Assembly (NCBI GenBank): GCA_002900995.3
Contig: CM035304.1
Coordinates: 4,604,134-4,668,133, forward strand
Origin: Ganoderma boninense
Lineage: Eukaryota; Basidiomycota; Agaricomycetes; Polyporales; Polyporaceae
Direction: 5' to 3'
Length of the DNA: 64,000 nucleotides
Position 1 is the stretch's first letter. The number at the start of each line of letters is the position of its first letter. The notes beneath the pieces are model-generated. The model made no database searches, was not told the DNA's origin, and saw only the letters and a list, made by a program, of their open reading frames with translations. Of the stretch, positions 49,068-61,208 are shown one piece after another. Position numbers and translations under genes: made by a program.

Positions 49068-50816
49068 TCATTCGTCTTCCTCCACAAGATCTTCCTCGTA
49101 CGTTCTACCGTCGATGACAGCGCCCAGTGATCCCACAATGCGAGCAAAATTGAGGGAGCTTTGTTGGTCACAGGCTCGGACGCTCGCCTCGGAGTAGAGC
49201 GGATCATCCGAATGGAGCTTCATTGTCCGTTCGCTTGCTTCTTGGAGGTCAAGCAGGAAGTGGGCGATGAGTATGGATGCCAAGCTGCGAAGGATGGACA
49301 TACAAGTCAGCCCGAGTGTTAGGACGCACACCAAACAACGCCCAAAACGTACGGCGTGAGGAACGACATCAGATTGGTGACCAAGCCAAGTGGACCGCTT
49401 GCGGCCAGAGCAGCGTCGGATAACTATTTCATCCCGGGTTTCGGTGGTCAATGGTCCAGGATGTCATCCACAACGATGCCTGGACTCACGGGAAGAAAGA
49501 TGACTACAATGTTGGGAATATCCATGATAAATAACACACTGCAAGGCAGAGGTCTTGTTGGGGATCAGCCGGTCATTCCAAAAAAGTTGTAGTCTCACAG
49601 GAAATACAATAGCCCTAGACGACGAAGGGAAAATAAGCTTGGATGCCATGCATAACGCACACAAGCTAACTCACCGTCGCGATATAGGACACTTATTAAG
49701 CTCCTTTGTGGTATCAGGGCGGGATCCGGGATTATACCTCGTCGTGGAGTAATCCACCAGGTAATGACGACGAGAAGTACATTGGACAGCAAATTGCATG
49801 CCCCTATTGTGAGATTTCCTAACGGCTTTCTGGAGTGACAATTTTGAAGAGTCATAGTCAGTCATTACCAACGTACGCCTTTCCATTTGTCAGTTTCATA
49901 TGCAACGATTGCAGCCTAGGATTTGTGGACACACCAAATCACCCATTCGTGAGGCTGAGTAGATGTGATTTGCATACAGCCCAGATCGGGAATTATTCGC
50001 GCCTTGAACACCTATCCCAGTTCCAACGATTGACTGTTTGACAGACTATAAGTCAGCGAAGTTCACGGCTGTAACGGTGGAGTTTGAACAGAATGACGCA
50101 TACCAAGTTGAGTCCAAGTGGTGCCAATGCCAGAAAGAGAACGAGGGAGGCTACATAGATGTTCTGAAGTAGCCCATAAGATCGGATAGTCAAGAACACT
50201 AGCTTATGTTGAGCTTAAATGTGATGACGAGAATGGTCGAGAGAGTGACTTACAAGCCCTTGGCAGGAGCTGGGAGCAGGCAAAAGCGAAGTTGACTAGT
50301 ATTGCTACATTGCATCTGTGGTGGAGTTGTTCGCACCTCCGGTGGTCAGCGACACGTGCTCCAATAATTACTGCACATATTGCCTTCTGGGATGGGATCA
50401 GAAATATACTCTGGCCATTTAGAGGGGAAGATCGTCTTACACGTGGTACTCGAGGAGGTCATGCTAAACGACAGGATACCCAGGGCTTCTGCGATCAGGG
50501 AGGACCACCTCATTCCGAAATATAAAAAGGCAGCCGTTTTTCGAGGATGTTTCCAGAACAGCCAGACTTCACGGTCCAAGGTGAGGATACAGTCGAAGAT
50601 GTAAAGGGCTGAACGAAGTTTGTCGCAAGTCATGAGTCAAAATACAGCTGAAGCTCACTGATTCTGCCAGCCCCGCCGTAGCTATTGGTCGTACTGTAGA
50701 TAATTAATTCAGCATGGTAATATATGGGAGGCATAGAAAGCCATTCGTAACACTCACCTCTCTTGGAAGAAAAGGATGATGGAGGCAGCCGCGTCCGAAG
50801 CGCTCTGCGTGGACAT
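49068..50816 (-). CDS. DUF6533-family integral membrane protein (copy A)
   Basis: A multi-spanning membrane protein of unknown role, from a family much expanded in Agaricomycetes. ATG 50816 gives MSTQSASDAAASIILFFQ. The DUF6533 core follows on a later exon: ALYIFDCILTLDREVWLFWK, with the typical L-T-L-D-x-E-V. Further hydrophobic exons follow, then the family tail SILIAHFLLDLQEA and NFARIVGSLGAVID near 49070-49300. The stop is TGA 49068-49070. Many small introns make exact exons uncertain. It forms a tandem pair with copy B and shares its gene plan. Confidence 0.65.
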
Positions 50817-51728
50817 CGTGATCCTCAAACTCGACGAACAAAAGATGAGAGAGAAATGGAAGTGAACCGGGAAATAAACTTGCCTGAATTAAAGTGGTTT
50901 TCTTTATAGTGCTGAAGAATAAGGTTGTTAGACAGCAGCTACCGGCGCAGAGCGCAGAGGTTCTCGCGACGTTTCATCATGACGCTGGCCACAAAGCTTC
51001 GACATCAGACCAGTCAACGCCACCGACTGCTCAGCGACGCAGTGCACCTGCCTGGTTGTAGTTAGTGCATTGAATAAACAATCTTATAAAGCATTTGGTT
51101 GCAGAGAGCACCTCGAGGCACTTCCACTTTAAATGTATCCCCCGAGTCGGTGTCGCTTCAAGTGTTGTATGACCAGTCCAGGGCATCTTGCATGCAGAAC
51201 CACCATCTCGTTGTTCACAGCATCCGAGTCTCTGTGTGACATATCATCTAAAGAATACGAGTAAAAAGTTCTGCCCGAACACGTCTCCTCCCGACTGAGC
51301 CTTCTCCTAAGGGTCGGGTGGCAACGGTCCGATCTAAAGGGCAGGTTTGGATACTAATCAGCCTCCGCAGGGTGCTCGGAATAGACGCCACTGAATAGCT
51401 ACAGCGTTTATATTCAAGTAGACTCTCGTGCTATGATTGAATTTGATAGAGACTGCGATACGCGGGTGGCTGTTAACTCGGGAGTGTTCAACAGGTCCAT
51501 CGAAATATGGACATGGCACGCCGTGGCATTCTGCTCGGCTTTTGCCGATGACGCCAGCTAGCGCCGAGGCACCGTGTGCAGTGCCACTGCGACCGTTCTA
51601 CAGTAGCAGCCGCCGAAATATATCTACCAACATCCCGGAAAGATACAGAAAATGCGCAGTGCATCGCACTCGCGCTCAGGTCCAATCCACATCACAAGAA
51701 AAGGATCGCGAAGCTCGCAACAGCTCTC
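50817..51728. other. Spacer between DUF6533 copies
   Basis: These 912 bp contain the copy A promoter and the 3' flank of copy B. No gene is called. Confidence 0.5.
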
Positions 51729-53511
51729 TCACTCGTCAGGCTCAGACTCTCCGAGTCCGATTGGCATGAAATCTTCTCCTGTTTCGTTGAGGTCGATGAT
51801 CGCGCCAAGCGATCCCACAACACGAGCGAAGTTGAGGGAACCTTGTCGTCCGCCTCCGACGCTAGCCTCCGTGTACAGCGAATCGTCAGAATCCAGTCGG
51901 AGCGTCCGTCTGTATGCTTCCTGAAGGTCGAGCAGGAAGTGGGAGATGAGTATCGAAGTTAAGCTGTAAAATATCGCCATAGAAGGTCAGTCTATCTTTG
52001 TAATATGTTATTGGTATCTCGAAAATCTTACGGCGGAATGAGCTGGAGCATCAAGTTCGTATTCACAGGGATATTGACGGCCTGGTGGGCGGTTGGAAAT
52101 TAATATCAGAACCATCGAGAATGTTGAAACCATCATCGAGCGCAGCAGCCACTCACCGGTAGCACGCCGAACAGGAGATTGAGGGTGTTCATGATCAGTA
52201 GTACACTATAAATGAATGACATGTCGTGTATCAATATCCGCCTCATGCGCTCGAAGGATTTGGAAGTGTAGTTATTACACGAAGTAGACGAGTCCTTGAT
52301 GAGACAGGAAGAAAACACCCCGTCTTTAGTAGTAGCCATCATCATGTTCAACCAACTGACTCACCGTCACAGTATATTACCCCCACCAGGCCCTTCCTGT
52401 GCGTCTTGGAAACATCCGGGATCATACCTCTTCGTGGAGTGACCCGTAAGGTAATGAGAATCAGGAACACGTCGGCGACCATGAGGCAGAGACGGGTTGT
52501 GAGGAGCACTAGTGTCCGACAGGGTGAGTATCTCGCAGTCCGGCATCTATAACCGAGGCATACATCTTTCCGCCTGTGAGCCGCTGCACTACCATTGTAT
52601 AGCATGGAATTAAGTGCTCACGCGATGTAAACTTCTTGACTAAAAGATGTCGACTGGGAACACCCGATTAAGGGCACAATCTCTCCCGCAATCTCACTTC
52701 CATATACTGCCTGTTAGGGGGGCATCGAGATAAAGTAACCACTACACATAGCTGATTCAAGAGGAGTAATGCATACCAAGTTAGTTCCTACGGGAACGAG
52801 CGAGAGTAAGAGGATGAGAGCAGTTAACACAGTGTTCTTGGTGAGTCCGTAGGCACGCATGGCAGAGAAAGCTACATATCCCATATTAAACCAGGCTGTG
52901 TTCCATCCCCGTCAGATAAAGAGACTCACAAGCTACTGGTAGGTATTGGGTGCAGACGAATGCAAAGCCGACTTTAATCAGCTCGTTACAGCTGTAGAAT
53001 GTGCCAGTTGTAGCGTCCAGATGGTTAGTTACCACATTCGTTTCATACTGTATATATATATGTACGGGCACACATCTGGCACCCCGATTCCGTCAATCAA
53101 TGAAGTTTACAGTATGAAGACGAAACAGCCTTACACGTATTGGAAGATGTCGCGAAGCCTACACTCATGGTGACCAAGCGAATAACCAGCAAGATCCATC
53201 TGTTCGAGAAGTATAACAATGGGGCCACGCTTTGGGGGCGCTTCCAGAACATTGAAACCTCTCGGTCCAAGTTCAGGACCCAGTCGAGTGCAAGGAGTGC
53301 TGGCCGAGAACATTTTAGAGCTTGGCACGGAGTCGGCCTGATTGAAGCCTCACTGGTTCCGGCATAGTCCATGTAGTAGTTGACCACGCTATTCAACGGT
53401 AAGAGGGGAGAAATAAGTTGTGTCAATGCGTCAAGGTATCTAGAAGTGATTTCGCAGAACGCACGCCAGCTGGTAGAACTGCACCACGGCGGAATCGTCT
53501 TCTGCAGACAT
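51729..53511 (-). CDS. DUF6533-family integral membrane protein (copy B)
   Basis: ATG 53511 gives MSAEDDSAVVQFYQL. Exon 2 encodes VVNYYMDYAG and exon 3 the core LLALDWVLNLDREVSMFWKR, then hydrophobic exons. The tail is SILISHFLLDLQEAYRRT and NFARVVGSLGAIID, stop at 51729. The tail is close to copy A, so the two arose by tandem duplication. No ligand or enzyme motif is visible. Exon borders in the middle are approximate. Confidence 0.68.
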
Positions 53512-54167
53512 TCTGACTCTCAATGTCTAGTCAAAGGTAAATATGTGAGGAGAGGAGAGACGGGAAAACAGGGCATATTGTGAGGGACTCAGGGTGACCA
53601 TTTTGTACGTTCACGTACTGGGCTATGCTAGTTGACCGCCAGAACATAAGGTTGGTGTATTTTGGGCACGGATACGGCCCATCTGCGCCGATATCGCACT
53701 TCTCAACTAAAGGACTGGCAGCTCAAAAGAGGATTGTCTCTAACTAGGTGTGCCGAAATCTGCTTGCTCGGGTTTAGTATGCCCAAAACCAGTACGAAGT
53801 CTGACGCACTGTCTGATCGGGCGATGAACCTATCAAGACACAATACTGTCAAGGATACACCACAGCTTACAACAGTCCACACATGACCACGAAGTTATTA
53901 AAGTTGGCATCCACGTTTTTCTGCAGTGTTCGGCGAGATGGTATCCTAGGTATGCGTTGATCAATAGCCGTTCTTCGACAGCGGCGCGCCGCCGGACTCA
54001 CCAGTCAATGTCAGGTCCTTCGGGAGGTTCGCTCATGCCTCAGCTCAAGCTCGTAAACATCATAATCATAGTCATGAGTCGTATCCAAGGGTACAATCGT
54101 GCAATCCTGACCTGCAGAAGTATCAGTCAACAGGAACCCTGTGCACGGCATGGAAACAATCGCTCAC
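53512..54167. other. Spacer
   Basis: These 656 bp lie between the DUF6533 copy B start and the end of the first transporter. Nothing is recognised. Confidence 0.5.
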
Positions 54168-56384
54168 TCAAGCTGCCTCCCCACCCTGTTCCCCACGCTT
54201 GCCCCGCTGCAGAGCCCGCTTCTCCTTCCGCAGCCTTTCGCTCTCCTGTATCCCGAACCCGTCCTTAAAAATCAGCGTGACCTCCTCCAAGCTCAGCCCC
54301 GCCGTCTCGGGATACGCGAACAGACAGAAGAGCCACGCGAAGAAGGACAGGCCCGCGTAGAGCCCGAACGCGCCCGCGGGCGTGATGCGCTCCATCAGTG
54401 AAAGGTACGTCGCGCCGATGATCAAGTTTCCCATCCAGTTCGTCGTCGTCGCAAGCGAGGTGCCGATGCCGCGCACCTCGAGCGCGAACAACTCACCCTG
54501 CTGCCAGGGCACGTTTCCGAACCCCGTCGCGTACGACGCGACGAAGAGGATCATCGCGAGCAGCACGATCGCCGACCAGGCGTGCGAGTAGTGCGTGCCG
54601 TCGACGAGGTTCCCGCCCGTCTTCTTCGTCATGACTGGGCAACGCGGGGGGTGTCAGTATATGCATATGGGGGATGGGAAGGACGCACAGTGGAAGGCGA
54701 TGGAGGCCAGCATAAGACCGAGGACCATGCCCGGGACGGTCCAGATCATGATCTTGCGGCGTCCGATGATGTCAATGTACTTCAATGCGAAGAGGGTGAA
54801 GAGGAAGTTTGTTCCTGAGACGATGAGGCCAACGGCCGTGGGCTGATCAAATCCGATCTCCTTGAAGAGAGTGGCTATATCGCGCATACAGTGAGCATCG
54901 CTCGCTCCAATAGAAAACGAAACAAATAATTACCAGAGTAGTACATGAGGGTATTGAACCCGCACAATTGCTGGAACGCTTGCAGGCCACAAGCGACGAC
55001 TATAAGATGCCGGTTCAGGTAAGTCGATCACGAGGATGTCACAGAGCGGTGCTGCAAAGACCCACTCAGAGCACGTCGATTCACGCCATTGAAGAGGATA
55101 AGGTGTATGCGCTGTAGCAGAGTCGTATTGTTCGATATTTCGACGCTCTGCTTCACCGCCGCGGCCAAAGACTTGACCTGCATTCGCCATCAGCCAGTCA
55201 GCCGGTCAATACATGCGCACAGATCAGCGACTCCCATGCATACCTTAAGGTCGACCTGCTCAGGCGTGGCGTCTGAGTAAATCTTCGCCATGATAGCATG
55301 CGCAGCTTGAAGCTTTTGCCTTCTGATCATAATACGCGCTAGGCGTGCATCGATGGTGTCAGCAATCCATTCTGTGGATGTTTGTGAAACATTGCTCACG
55401 CGACTCTGGGAGGAAGAACAGGAAAATGAGCTGGAGGCCAGCCGGAACGGCTCCAAGCGCAACCATCCATCTCCACCCTCTGTGCACGTTGGCAAATGCT
55501 GCATCAATGCCATATGCAACGACCTGTCCGCCAGTAACCGCAGCCGCGTTCATGACGACCATCCGACCCCGGACACGGGTGGGAGACAGCTCCTGGATGT
55601 AGAGAGGGGCAACGCAGGCAGCAACACCGACTCCCACGCCGACGAGGAAACGACCACCAATCTAGTAATAGAGAATTTTTTGGTCGTCAGGCTCGAGGGT
55701 GGGTATATGCGCGGGCGGGAAGACGTACCATTGACCAAACCGTGTGGCATACAGCTTGGCCGATGGCTCCACCGATGAAAATGACGTCCGCGATGGTGAG
55801 GACGGGCTTCCGCCCAAGGAAGTCGCTCAGAATACCGGCGACCAAGCCACCGAGGAGCGCGCCCAACGTAGTTGCAGACGTGATGAGCTCCTACATTATC
55901 TTTCAGCTGCGTGTAGAAAGGACGACTATTTTAGCACGTACCTTCTCGCCCGCAGACAATTCTGCAGGCCCCAGGTCCCCTCCAATTGTTACGAGCGCCC
56001 CAGATATGACCCCAGTATCATAACCTACATTCCGTGAAATCAGGGCGGGTACATGGAACGACGACCGAAGGATACATACCAAAAAGCAGGCCAGATATAC
56101 TGACGCTGAAGACGAGGAGCCAAACGAACACCGTCGTGCGCTCTTCGCCCTCAGCGACGACCATGGCCTCGGAGATCTCTTCAGGAGACTCAACATTTTC
56201 GATATTCTCAACCCTGAGGGATTCGCACAGAGCGAGCCAATCAGCATATCTTCGCGGTGGCGACATGGTGGACGCTGCCCGTGTGGTGACTCGGAGAGGA
56301 AGAAAGAAGTAAAACGCACAACTGGGTGTCCTTCCCTTTGTCGTCCTTGACGTCGGTCGGGGCTTTCTCAATAGATATCGCCAT
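54168..56384 (-). CDS. Inositol/sugar transporter of the MFS, tandem copy 1
   Basis: A 12-helix proton-linked sugar porter of the plasma membrane. ATG 56384 gives [11 protein letters not shown]. Then come SGLLFG (intron) [10 protein letters not shown], the helix 2-3 loop motif DFLGRKP, and [21 protein letters not shown]. After them are FLPESR, the central loop, [19 protein letters not shown], the second DIIGRRKI and [20 protein letters not shown]. The end is [11 protein letters not shown] and a cytosolic RKEKRALQ tail. VPWQQ-E-F is typical of myo-inositol (ITR-type) transporters. Stop TGA is at 54168-54170. About ten short introns occur at positions shared with copies 2 and 3. Confidence 0.85.
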
Positions 56385-57680
56385 ACAGTCCACGTGTATA
56401 TGGTCGGCGTCGAATGAGGGATGCGGCGGAAGGAGAACGAGCCAACTGCAGCTAACGGACAAAACACTCGCGGTTGGGGCCCGTAGAGAGTGAACAACAA
56501 CAGGGAGCCATTTTCTTCGCCGTATAAATATGCATGCTTGTGACTGGGGCCACTGTGTCGCGGGGGAGTCGCTTATGCGGCTCATGAGAAGCTGCTGAGG
56601 TTTCGCTCGAGCCTAGCTTCTGCCACTCCGGTTGTCTTCTATGGCCCATCTCCTACCGCGCCCGTCTGCTCAAGTCGCGCGTCCCCTTGTGCATTCGCGA
56701 GCACCTCTTGCCTCCTCCATCCTCCATCTCCTGCCTGCAAAAACTTCAAGGCTGTCTATTTCATTTGTGAAGATTGTCAACGCTCTTCTCGAAATGCGCA
56801 TCTCAATCACTTCAACACTCACCTAAGTTACATCATCTGGGTCCTGTGGCCCTCGGAGCGTACCTGATGTGTACGTAGCTCCTGCCGTGATGAGGCTTGA
56901 ACCAATTTCAACGCCCATTGAATGTCGAATACCTCGGACGGACGAGCGGGTTTAAAGGCGGCGCAGCGTGTCGCAGCGGCAATCTGCTTGTTCGAGGACT
57001 GGACACATCATGCGCTGTCCTCAGCAGTGCTCCCATGACACCGCATAGAGGCCACGGCGTTCGGACCGGATTGGCCACTCTGGGACCGCGGTGCCGGGTG
57101 CCCAGTCCTCGTTTTCAAGTGTCTGCAGTGTTAGCCTGAAAAGGCGAATAGCCATTTTCCTACATGATTGCGATGATGAGGTGCTCATGAAGGGCTGCAG
57201 GAGCAGTGTAGATGGGAGGCATACGAGATGTGGACAAGAGACACAGGTGGTTTAGGAGCAACCTTGGACGCCGATGATCCTCCGAGCAACTTCCGAGCCT
57301 TCCAAGCGCCGGCGTTCTGGTCGATGGCAATCTCCAATCTCGATCACGGCCGGCGCTCCAGCTTCCTCTACTCAAACACCTGCCATACCGTCCATTCATA
57401 GTACACAGCACGTTGCACAGCAAGTACTAAAAACGTGTCGTGAGTACCCAGGAGTTCCACGACGGTTTGACCTGGCCCCGTTCCTTCTCCATCCTATTAC
57501 TCCCACCACTCTCGCGACCCTCGCTCCTTCCACTCACACGCCTGAAATAATCGTCTCACCCGTTCAACCCTTTCACCATCCTAAACCGTATTCATAGCAC
57601 CATATCCAACATACAGTCATACAACCAGATACACACGAAGACCTGATCAGCATCCGCGGGTCCTCGTACCGGCGATCCAC
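56385..57680. other. Spacer, transporter copy 1 promoter and copy 2 3' flank
   Basis: There is no gene. It carries the conserved promoter block (listed separately) and short stretches alike in the next spacer, for example GGCAATCTCCAATCTC near 57325 and 60885, so the spacers belong to the duplicated unit. Confidence 0.6.
56521..56600 (-). promoter_or_regulatory. Conserved upstream block, transporter copy 1
   Basis: TATAAATA at 56523-56530 is about 140 bp upstream of the ATG, followed by GGGGC and then GCGGCTCATGAGAAGCTGCT (56577-56596). The same arrangement occurs before copies 2 and 3. Confidence 0.6.
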
Positions 57681-59882
57681 TTAGGCCGCCTCCCCATCCC
57701 GCCCAGCCTGAGCCCGCCGAATCGCCTGTTTCTCCTTCCTCAAACGCTCGCTCTCCTTGATCCCGAATCCATCCTTGAAGATCAGCCCGACCTCTTCCAG
57801 GCTCACTCCCGCCGTCTCGGGGTACGCAAACAGGCAGAAGAACCAGCCGAGCACGGACAGGCCCGCGTAGAACCCGAACGCGCCCGCGGGCGTGATGCGG
57901 TCCATGAGCGAGAGGTACGTCGCGCCGATGATGAGGTTCCCGGTCCAGTTCGTCGCCGTCGCGAGCGACGTGCCGATGCCGCGCACCTCGAGCGCGAACA
58001 GCTCGCCCTGCTGCCACGGCACGTTCCCGAGCCCCGTCGCGTACGACGCGACGAAGAGGATCATGGAGAACAGCACGAGCGAGGACCAGGTGTGCGAGTA
58101 CTGCGTGCCGTCGACGAGGTTCCCGCCCGTCTTCTGTGTCATGACTGTGTGGGGCGGGATATGTGAGTAATCGTAATTGTAATTATACACGCGCGAGTCG
58201 TGAGGACTGGACGAAAACGACGCACAGTGGAAGGCGACCGCGGCCAGCACGAGACCGACGACCATACCCGGGACGGTCCAGATCAAGATCTTGCGGCGAC
58301 CGATAATGTCGATGTACTTTAAGGCGAAGAGGGTGAAGAGGAAGTTGGTGCCCGAGACGATGAGACCGACGGCTGTGGGCTGATCAAACCCGATCTCTTT
58401 GAAGAGCGTGGCTACGTTGCGCATACAGTAAACATCACTCGCTTCAATTGGAAATAAACAAAGACTTACCAGAGTAATACATAAGGGTATTGAAACCGGA
58501 GAGTTGTTGGAACGCTTGCAGACCGCAAGCGACGACTAGAAGGTGCCGGTTCAGGTCAATCGTCACGAGGACAGCGCAAGGTACGTCCATGGGAGACTCA
58601 CTCAGCGCCCGACGGTTCACACCGTTGAAAAGGATGAGATGTATGCGTTGCAGAAGCGTGGTGTTGTTGGATATTTCGACGCTCTGCTTCACCGCTGCAG
58701 CCAAGGACCTGACCTATACTCGCCACGATCCAGTTAGTCGGACATTACGTGTGCACCAGTCGACGGCGGTCGTACACACCTTTAGGTCGACCTGCTCAGG
58801 CGTGGCATGAGAGTAGATCTTCGCCATGGTGGCGCGCGCCTCTTCGAACTTCTGCCTTCTGATCATGATACGTGCTAGTCAGTCGTGTCAGCAATTTATT
58901 TTGTAGCACATTCGTCCGATGAAAAGTCTCGCTCACGCGACTCTGGGAGGAAGAACAGGAAAATGAACTGGAGCGCAGCCGGCAGAGCCCCGATCGCAAC
59001 CATCCACCTCCACCCTTTGTGCACGTTGGCGAACGCGGCGTCGATGGCGTACGCAACGACCTGGCCGCCGGTGATAGCGGCCCCGTCCACGACGACCATC
59101 CGGCCCCGGACGCGGGTGGGGGACAGCTCCTGGATGTAGAGCGGGGCAACACAGGCAGCAAGACCGACTCCAACGCCGACGACGAAGCGGCCGCCAATCT
59201 AGCCGGGGAAAATGGCTGGCCGTCAGACGCGAGGATACGCATATATGCGGGTGAGAAGGCGCACCATTGCCCAAACCGTGTGGCATACGGCCTGGCCGAT
59301 AGCTCCGCCGATGAAAACGACGTCCGCGATGGCGAGGACGGGCTTCCTGCCGAGAAAGTCGCTCAACATGCCGGCCACCAGGCCACCGAGGAGCGCGCCG
59401 AGCGTCGTTGAGGACGTGATGAGTTCCTATGCTGTATTTTCAGCGGCATGTGGTAAACACAGCGTCCGGTGCGCGTACCTTCTGACCCGCGGACAGTTCT
59501 GCAGGCCCAAGGTCGCCCCCAATTGTGACGAGCGCTCCAGAGACGACCCCAGTGTCATAACCTAAAATCAACCAGCGAAATCAGGGCGGTCACAGCAGAC
59601 CACGGCTGAGAGACACGTACCGAAGAGCAGTCCGGAGATACTCACACAGAGGACAAGAAGCCAGACAAACCCTGTCGTGCGCTCCTCGCCTTCGGCGACG
59701 ATCATGGCCTCAGAGAGCTCCTCATCGGACACTACATTCTCGATATTCTCAACCCTGGCGGACACACACAGAACGAAACGTTCAGCATATCTTGGCAGTG
59801 GCGGCGAATGCAGGAAAACGTACAACTGGATGTCTTTGTCCTTGTCGTCGATAGCGCTGGTCAGCACTTTCTCGGTAGACAT
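57681..59882 (-). CDS. Inositol/sugar transporter of the MFS, tandem copy 2
   Basis: ATG 59882 gives MSTEKVLTSAIDDKDKD. The order of motifs matches copy 1: [96 protein letters not shown]. The end is GRDGEAA, TAA 57681-57683. All frames read cleanly between introns. The C-terminal exon (57681-58141) is the most conserved of the three copies. Substrate is inferred from family only. Confidence 0.86.
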
Positions 59883-61208
59883 CGCCGCAGTCGAAGTATA
59901 TGGCGTCCAGAACGCGTCCTATGGGGAGGGCTGTGGAAGGAGAAGCAGCGTGATTAACCTGTGGACCGTGTGCAGGTGACGGGACAGGAAGCTCACGGCT
60001 GAGGACGGTGGAGAAGCTAAGAACCTGGCAGAGGAGGGTTGAGCACCGGCATGGGGCCCGACGCGTCCCGCATAAATAGGCCTGGGTTGGGGCCCCTGTA
60101 GCACGGACGAGTGGCTTGAGCGGCTCATCAGACGCTGCTGGATTGTCGATCGAGTTTACCTTCTGTCATCCCGGTCGCCTTGAGCGGGCCGCTGCCTACC
60201 GCTCTCATCCTCAACTGCGCGGCCTGTTGCCCCACCCTCCCCACCTCGTGTCGCCTCCACCCGTCATATCCTGCCGCGGACCTTCCCGGGCGTGCTTTTC
60301 CCGGGCTAGGACTGTCAACGCCTCCAATTGCAACACCCACCTGCCTCTCGTCAACCCCGCGGCTACGGTCGGTCTCCTGGGTCTGGTGACCCTGGCTAGC
60401 GTATGTACGCAGCCGCATTTGGACTTGACGCGGATTGAATATCGAGCACTGCGGACGGTTGAGCGGAGTAGAAGGCCTCGGGGCAGATGTGCCGCGAGGG
60501 TGATCTGCTGAACAGGTCAAATGCTTGCCCCGTGTCCCCGTGGCATTGGGTGGACCCTTCAATCTTGCCTCCAGCACAGCTCTGTCGCCACAGCGTTTGG
60601 ACTGGGGCGTCACGCAGGTCCCAGGTGGCCACTCAGATCTGTAGCCGGCGGGGCCGGGCCTGTATTTCTGGTGTCAAGTGTCTAGATCGGTTGAGGTGGT
60701 CGTGCGGATACGATAGGTTCTCTGTATGGCGTTGAAGACGATTTTTTCGTGAATGAACCAGGGTTACAGGAACGAAGGGGCTGGAAAGCGTACAAGACGT
60801 GTTTGGGTCTGGACGTTGTTAGGAGCGTGAGGCTGATGTATGAATCGATGATCATTGGATGGACGTTTCAGGCGCTCAGGTCCGACGGCAATCTCCAATC
60901 TCCACCAAAGGCCAACCGGAGCGGGCCCAGTGCTCACATGCACCTCACATGAGCCCACAACCCCTCACCGGCTTCACCGGTCACCGCTCAAACGCCTGTC
61001 TATTTGCACCCACACGACGCCTTGGCCTCGGCCCCTTCCACCGCTCTCTCCTTCTCTCTTTTCCTGCCCCTCCCCCCTCGGTCTCGTCAAACACATCATA
61101 ACCTCGCATCGTATCCGAGTGCATACACAGTCGTATAGTCGTGATGGGTCCGCAACAAGACTCGGCAACCAGTGAACCTCGTGAGCCGCATGCCGTCGAT
61201 CACCCCAC
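59883..61208. other. Spacer, transporter copy 2 promoter and copy 3 3' flank
   Basis: This spacer holds no gene. It is partly homologous to the spacer at 56385-57680. Confidence 0.6.
60069..60142 (-). promoter_or_regulatory. Conserved upstream block, transporter copy 2
   Basis: CATAAATA at 60071-60078 is followed by TTGGGGCCCC and then GCGGCTCATCAGACGCTGCT (60120-60139), about 190-260 bp upstream of the ATG. Confidence 0.6.
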